Shown: piece by piece, positions 6,207 to 9,490 of the stretch
Position numbering within the stretch: position 1 is the first letter of the stretch
Layout: every line of letters starts with the position of its first letter
NCBI GenBank assembly: GCA_045603285.1
Contig: JAZULW010000015.1
Coordinates: 1-9,490 of the forward strand
From: RGIG3009 sp045603285
GTDB lineage: Bacteria > Bacillota > Clostridia > Oscillospirales > Acutalibacteraceae
Length of the DNA stretch: 9,490 nt
Reading direction: 5' to 3'
The notes under the pieces: generated by a model
The model's database searches: none
What the model saw: only the letters and a program-made list of their open reading frames with translations
What the model was told of the DNA's origin: nothing
Program-made: the position numbers and the translations under genes

Positions 6207-8413
6207 AAGAATACCCTCCTTGCCGTGAGCAGGAAATGCTTAAGACCTGTATAACGCAAGGTTTTGCGGTCGTTGTTTACCATTGTCTCCACCGTTTGAC
6301 GACTCCCCACCAACACAAGCAATTTCTTTGCACGCGTAACCGCCGTATACAGCAAATTGCGGTAGCACAGTTGCGATTGATTGCGAAACAAAGGAATAAC
6401 GACGGTATCAAATTCGCTCCCTTGGCTTTTGTGTACGGTTATTGCATACGCAGGCTCCAGTTCTTGTGCTTGGTCGTAGGTATACACCGCCACGCGATCA
6501 TCATAACGCACTTTTAACAGTTGATTACGCACGTCTACCGTTTCCAGAACACCAATGTCACCATTGAAAACACCGAGCCCTGTATCCCCATTGTCGCGTG
6601 TCCATTGAATATCGTAATCATTTTTTATGTGCATTACCTTATCGCCCTCGCGCAGAAGCCCGTGTTCCCCCGCCCATTCGCGTCGATCGGGATGTTCAGG
6701 GTTAAGGGCATCTTGCAAACGGATGTTGAGGGAAACGGTTCCCACTTCCCCTTTGCGACCGGGACAAAGCACTTGAATCCCCTCAAAAACAGATGTGCCG
6801 TATGTAGCGGGCAACCTTCTCGTGCAAAGTTCAACGATCCTATCTGCCGTATCCTCATACGTACTTTGAGGCAAGAAAAAAAAGTCGCCGTTTTTGTTCG
6901 AAAGAATAGGCATTTCACCCGATACGATGCGGTGGGCGTTCACCACAATATCACTTTCCAATGCTTGGCGGAACACTTGCGTCAATTCCACCACGGGCAA
7001 GACACCGCTGTCAATCAAATCGTGCAGGACACGCCCTGCACCGATAGCGGGCAACTGATTGGCATCGCCCACCAATATCAAGCGGCATCCCGTTTTAAGC
7101 GCACGCAACATGTGGTCGAACAACACCGTATCCACCATGGACACTTCATCGACGATTAAAGCATCCGCATCCAATGGATTTTTCTCATTTCGTGCAAACA
7201 CCGGTTGGTCGCTATCGTCCCATTGCACCTCCAATAAACGGTGAATGGTTTTGGCTTCACACCCCGTCACTTCGGTCATTCGTTTGGCGGCACGCCCCGT
7301 TGGTGCGGCAATTGCTACGCGTTCTCCCAATCCTTCAAGCAACGTAATAATGGCGCGCAACGTGGTTGTTTTACCCGTTCCGGGCCCACCCGTTAAGATA
7401 AGCAACCCCGTTTCAATCGCGGTCAAAATGGCCTTTTTTTGCTCCTGCTCATAACAAATACCATTTTTTTCTTCAATCACGGAAAGATTATGTGCCGTTG
7501 TATCGGTTATCGGTGTTTGAAAACCCGTCATCAACGAAATACGCGACGCAATATACCGTTCCGCTTGATAAAGGTGCGGCAAAAACACAAAGGAGCGATC
7601 TTCGATCAGTTCTTCCTTTACCACGAAATTATGCAGCATATCCACAAGAACATTGCTCACGGTTTCTTCGTCCACACCAAGCAAAAGCGCCGCCGTAGAA
7701 ATCAATTTATGGCGTGGCAAACAGGTATGACCATTGTTTAGATTGTGCCGTAACACGTGAAGAATACCGGCCTCTACACGACGAGAGTCATCTGCGGCTC
7801 GGTCCATACTCATACAAATGTTATCCGCTCTCTCAAACGAGATGTATAACCCCGAAGAACACAGCAAGTAGGGGTTGTCCCGAATCGTATCTACCGTTTT
7901 GACGCCCCACCGTTTCCAACAGCGCAAAGCCTCGGCGGGGGTAAGGGAATACCGTGAAAAGGCAAGCAGCACTTCACGCAAACCGAATTGCTCGCGGTAT
8001 TCGCGCGCAATCTTTTCCGCGCGCGCCGCCGTAATGCCCTTTACCTTTACCAAGCGTTCGGGTTCTTCTTCAATCACGCGCAAAGTATCTTCCCCAAACA
8101 TTTCCACCAATGCGGCCGCCGTTGCAGGGCCAACCCCTTTTACGGCGCCCGAGGCTAAATAGCGAAATATCGAATCGGTATCGGTTGGCAAAGAATGCTC
8201 GCACGTGGACGCGCGAAACTGACGGCCGAATTTGGGATGCTCCACCCATTCGCCCGTCATACGCAACAGTTCACCCACTTGTATACTCGGCAAAGTGCCG
8301 ACTACTTTATGGCATTCGTCTTCGCTTTCCAGATCCAAAACCGTCCAGCCGTTTTCATCATTGCGAAACACGATGCGCTCGACTACGCCGGAAAGCTCCT
8401 CCCATTTGTCCAT
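6203..8413 (-). CDS. recD2: RecD2 ATP-dependent DNA helicase (SF1B, RecD/TraA group)
   Basis: This 736-residue protein has the full RecD2 layout, a RecBC-independent 5'-3' DNA helicase linked to repair and replication-fork maintenance. The N-terminal OB-like domain (about 1-75, starting SGVVERIVFRNDENGWTVL) is characteristic of the RecD2 branch. It is followed by helix-hairpin-helix segments (GAVKGVGPATAAALVEMFG, VKGITAARAEKIA at about 89-140). Helicase motifs are Walker A GGPGTGKTT (342-350), motif II VDEVSMVD (421-428), motif III GDANQLPAIG (449-458), QVFRQ (479-483), HKSQGSEFD (661-669) and motif VI YTAVTRAKK (689-697). All motifs are intact and the length is normal. The ATG at 8413 fits the usual N-terminus; GGAG lies 10 bases upstream, a slightly long spacing. 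It has its own strong promoter just upstream and overlaps comFC at its 3' end. Confidence 0.97.
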   Translation of the reverse strand: MDKWEELSGVVERIVFRNDENGWTVLDLESEDECHKVVGTLPSIQVGELLRMTGEWVEHPKFGRQFRASTCEHSLPTDTDSIFRYLASGAVKGVGPATAAALVEMFGEDTLRVIEEEPERLVKVKGITAARAEKIAREYREQFGLREVLLAFSRYSLTPAEALRCWKRWGVKTVDTIRDNPYLLCSSGLYISFERADNICMSMDRAADDSRRVEAGILHVLRHNLNNGHTCLPRHKLISTAALLLGVDEETVSNVLVDMLHNFVVKEELIEDRSFVFLPHLYQAERYIASRISLMTGFQTPITDTTAHNLSVIEEKNGICYEQEQKKAILTAIETGLLILTGGPGTGKTTTLRAIITLLEGLGERVAIAAPTGRAAKRMTEVTGCEAKTIHRLLEVQWDDSDQPVFARNEKNPLDADALIVDEVSMVDTVLFDHMLRALKTGCRLILVGDANQLPAIGAGRVLHDLIDSGVLPVVELTQVFRQALESDIVVNAHRIVSGEMPILSNKNGDFFFLPQSTYEDTADRIVELCTRRLPATYGTSVFEGIQVLCPGRKGEVGTVSLNIRLQDALNPEHPDRREWAGEHGLLREGDKVMHIKNDYDIQWTRDNGDTGLGVFNGDIGVLETVDVRNQLLKVRYDDRVAVYTYDQAQELEPAYAITVHKSQGSEFDTVVIPLFRNQSQLCYRNLLYTAVTRAKKLLVLVGSRQTVETMVNNDRKTLRYTGLKHFLLTARRVFL

Positions 8414-8445
8414 CCCGTATATTCTCCATTGTAATTGATGGGAAA

Positions 8446-8474
8446 ATTATACCACAGATTCCCACTCTTGTAAA
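8446..8474 (-). promoter_or_regulatory. Strong sigma-A-type promoter for recD2-comFC
   Basis: On the minus strand, -35 TTTACA (8469-8474) and -10 TATAAT (8446-8451) are separated by exactly 17 bases, and TGG just before the -10 gives the extended TGnTATAAT form. Ten of twelve hexamer bases would already be strong; here it is eleven of twelve. It lies in the last codons of the upstream 115-residue gene, whose TAA stop is part of the TATAAT. A leader of roughly 25 bases to the recD2 ATG is predicted. Confidence 0.8.
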
Positions 8475-8794
8475 CCGCCCGAAAGCAGTTCGTCAAAATT
8501 CGCTCTATCGCAATAGCGCAGTTTCAGTTGTTCGCACAGTCGCCTTACCAGCGCTTCTCCTTCTTTGTCTAAACCACAATCCAACAATATCCATTCCGTG
8601 CCGTGTGACATTCGGTTTCGTTTCGATACCGCTTTAAAGGCTAAAAACTCCGCTTCGCACCCCTTGCGTATCGGCACAATGCAATATAGCGGCCTCGTTT
8701 TTGCGAAAAGTAACCACCACACCAAACGTTCAATCAAATCGACCATACCGTATGCGGTAACCAGCAATACCACACATAACATCAACTCTTTCAT
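8447..8794 (-). CDS. Conserved-looking hypothetical protein with N-terminal membrane segment
   Basis: I do not recognise a named family for this 115-residue protein. The N-terminus (about 3-31) is hydrophobic, with one or two membrane-embedded stretches (ELMLCVVLLVTAYGMVDLI, then VWWLLF). The remaining 80 or so residues look soluble and probably cytoplasmic: a strand-like PLYCIVPIRKGCEAEFLAF, WILLDCGLDKEGEALVRRLCEQL, then a short acidic tail. The pattern strand (IVP), helix, strand (ILLDCGLD), helix resembles a small Rossmann-like unit, and I recall similar small proteins in other Clostridia, but no catalytic residues stand out. It has six cysteines, none in a CxxC pair. The ATG at 8794 has AGGGG with 7 bases of spacing. 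It sits 46 bases after the pdaA-like gene and 33 bases before recD2, and may be co-transcribed with the deacetylase. Its reading frame, ribosome binding site and position support a real gene. Confidence 0.75.
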   Translation of the reverse strand: MKELMLCVVLLVTAYGMVDLIERLVWWLLFAKTRPLYCIVPIRKGCEAEFLAFKAVSKRNRMSHGTEWILLDCGLDKEGEALVRRLCEQLKLRYCDRANFDELLSGGLQEWESVV

Positions 8795-8840
8795 CTTCTC
8801 ACCCCTATACCATTACTGTATGATATAGGACAAGAAGAAG

Positions 8841-9490
8841 TCAGCACATCAGTGTTTCCAAACTTTCAAAAACGTATCCCATGCTTTTCCATTTGCAGAG
8901 CAATTCGTCTAAAATAGCAGCGTTGGTGGAGGATGTGCTGTGCAACAGTACAATGGCGCCCGGATGTACCCGTGTCAACAATTTCGAAAAAGCTGTCTCC
9001 CGGCTCGGTTGATTATTCACATTCCAATCAACGTAAGCTAAGCTCCAAAAAAATGTGTGATATCCCATTTCATTGGCCATTTGCAAATTGTGTTCGCTGT
9101 ATTTCCCTTGCGGGGGACGGTACAATTTTTTCATTGGTTGCCCAATAAGCGATTCATAGGCCTGCTCCAACTCAGCAAGTTCCCCTTCAAAGGATTCTTT
9201 GGTTTGGATAGCCGCCATATCGGGATGTGTCGCGGTATGATTCCCCACTATGTGCCCCTCTTCTACCATGCGTTTCACCAACTCGGGGGCCGTATTTATA
9301 TAATGCTTTACCAAAAAGAAACAGGCACTGACCTCATGCTTCTTCAATGTATCTAAAATGGATGCGGTATACCCATTTTCATATCCGGCGTCAAACGTGA
9401 GATACAGTGTTTTCTTTTCCTCCTCGTTGGCAGTTGTTTTTCCTAAAAAGTGTGCATTATACTGTGACAAATACGTACTGTTCGCATTCC
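8841..9490 (-). CDS. pdaA: PdaA-like polysaccharide deacetylase, N-terminus outside window
   Basis: This NodB-fold metallo-deacetylase closely resembles PdaA, which removes the N-acetyl group from N-acetylmuramic acid for muramic delta-lactam formation in spore cortex peptidoglycan. About 215 residues are visible and the frame is open to the right edge, so the start and any signal sequence lie outside. Motif 1 is TFDAGYENGYT, with the catalytic-base Asp at 9390-9392; as in PdaA (TFDNG, from memory), the second Asp of the usual TFDDG is replaced, here by Ala. Motif 2 is NHTATHPDM with the two metal-binding His residues. Motif 3 is YRPPQGKYSE. AYVDWNVNNQ and HPGAIVLLHSTSSTN with the late active-site His complete the PdaA pattern. 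A TTG at 9470 is unlikely to be the start because the frame and similar sequence continue upstream. Its presence suggests a spore former or a descendant of one, which is inference. Confidence 0.92.
   Translation of the reverse strand, partial: NANSTYLSQYNAHFLGKTTANEEEKKTLYLTFDAGYENGYTASILDTLKKHEVSACFFLVKHYINTAPELVKRMVEEGHIVGNHTATHPDMAAIQTKESFEGELAELEQAYESLIGQPMKKLYRPPQGKYSEHNLQMANEMGYHTFFWSLAYVDWNVNNQPSRETAFSKLLTRVHPGAIVLLHSTSSTNAAILDELLCKWKSMGYVFESLETLMC

Noticed and set aside
5603..6517. A 304-codon plus-strand open frame opposite comFC and the end of recD2
   Set aside because: It is antisense to two clearly homologous genes, has low-complexity, arginine- and histidine-rich content without recognisable domains, and lacks a good ribosome binding site.
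6521..7159. A 212-codon plus-strand open frame inside recD2
   Set aside because: It is antisense to intact RecD2 helicase motifs and its translation shows no domain; a shadow of codon bias in the real gene.
8795..8845. Possible promoter for the 115-residue gene (TTGTCC, 18 bases, TATAGG on the minus strand)
   Set aside because: Both hexamers are poor matches and the start point would be too close to the ribosome binding site; read-through from the deacetylase gene is simpler.

Overview
The window looks like an ordinary stretch of chromosome from a low-to-intermediate-GC Firmicute, most likely class Clostridia and possibly an Oscillospiraceae-type lineage. The reasons are strong GGAGG-type ribosome binding sites, GTG and TTG starts, sigma-A-like promoters with TGn extensions, a DUF4364 protein, a RecD2 helicase next to ComF, and a PdaA-type peptidoglycan deacetylase. 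The lineage is inferred from gene content; no rRNA or other marker gene is present. Coding density is very high. No tRNA, rRNA, CRISPR array, insertion sequence, phage gene or non-coding gap longer than about 85 bases was seen.

Plus strand, left half. A Crp/Fnr-type regulator, cut by the left edge (ends 364), is followed after 13 bases by a three-gene ABC importer: lipoprotein substrate-binding protein (378-1352), permease (1342-2115) and ATPase (2108-2695, TTG start). The importer genes overlap by 8-11 bases, so this reads as one operon. A Rho-independent terminator follows at about 2704-2729. A second unit starts at a candidate extended -10 promoter (2731-2759): a DUF4364 protein (2779-3324), an OmpR-family response regulator (3341-4009) and its membrane histidine kinase (4011-5465).

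Middle. The plus- and minus-strand units converge on one 14-bp perfect-stem hairpin (5468-5502) that can terminate both. The stop codon of the minus-strand comF gene lies in its loop.

Minus strand, right half, in transcription order: a PdaA-like polysaccharide deacetylase cut by the right edge (8841-9490), a 115-residue membrane-anchored protein of unknown function (8447-8794), the RecD2 helicase (6203-8413) and a ComF phosphoribosyltransferase-like protein (5484-6206). recD2 and comF overlap as GTGA. A near-consensus promoter for recD2-comF sits in the 3' end of the 115-residue gene, and its TATAAT contains that gene's stop codon.

Functionally, the left unit is regulated uptake of an unidentified small molecule, the second is signal transduction, and the right unit combines cell-wall modification with DNA repair and competence-type functions. 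I found no convincing new multi-gene system. The points most worth checking are the orphan importer and its regulator, the unknown 115-residue protein, the uncharacterised kinase sensor domain, and two compact overlaps between coding sequence and transcription signals.
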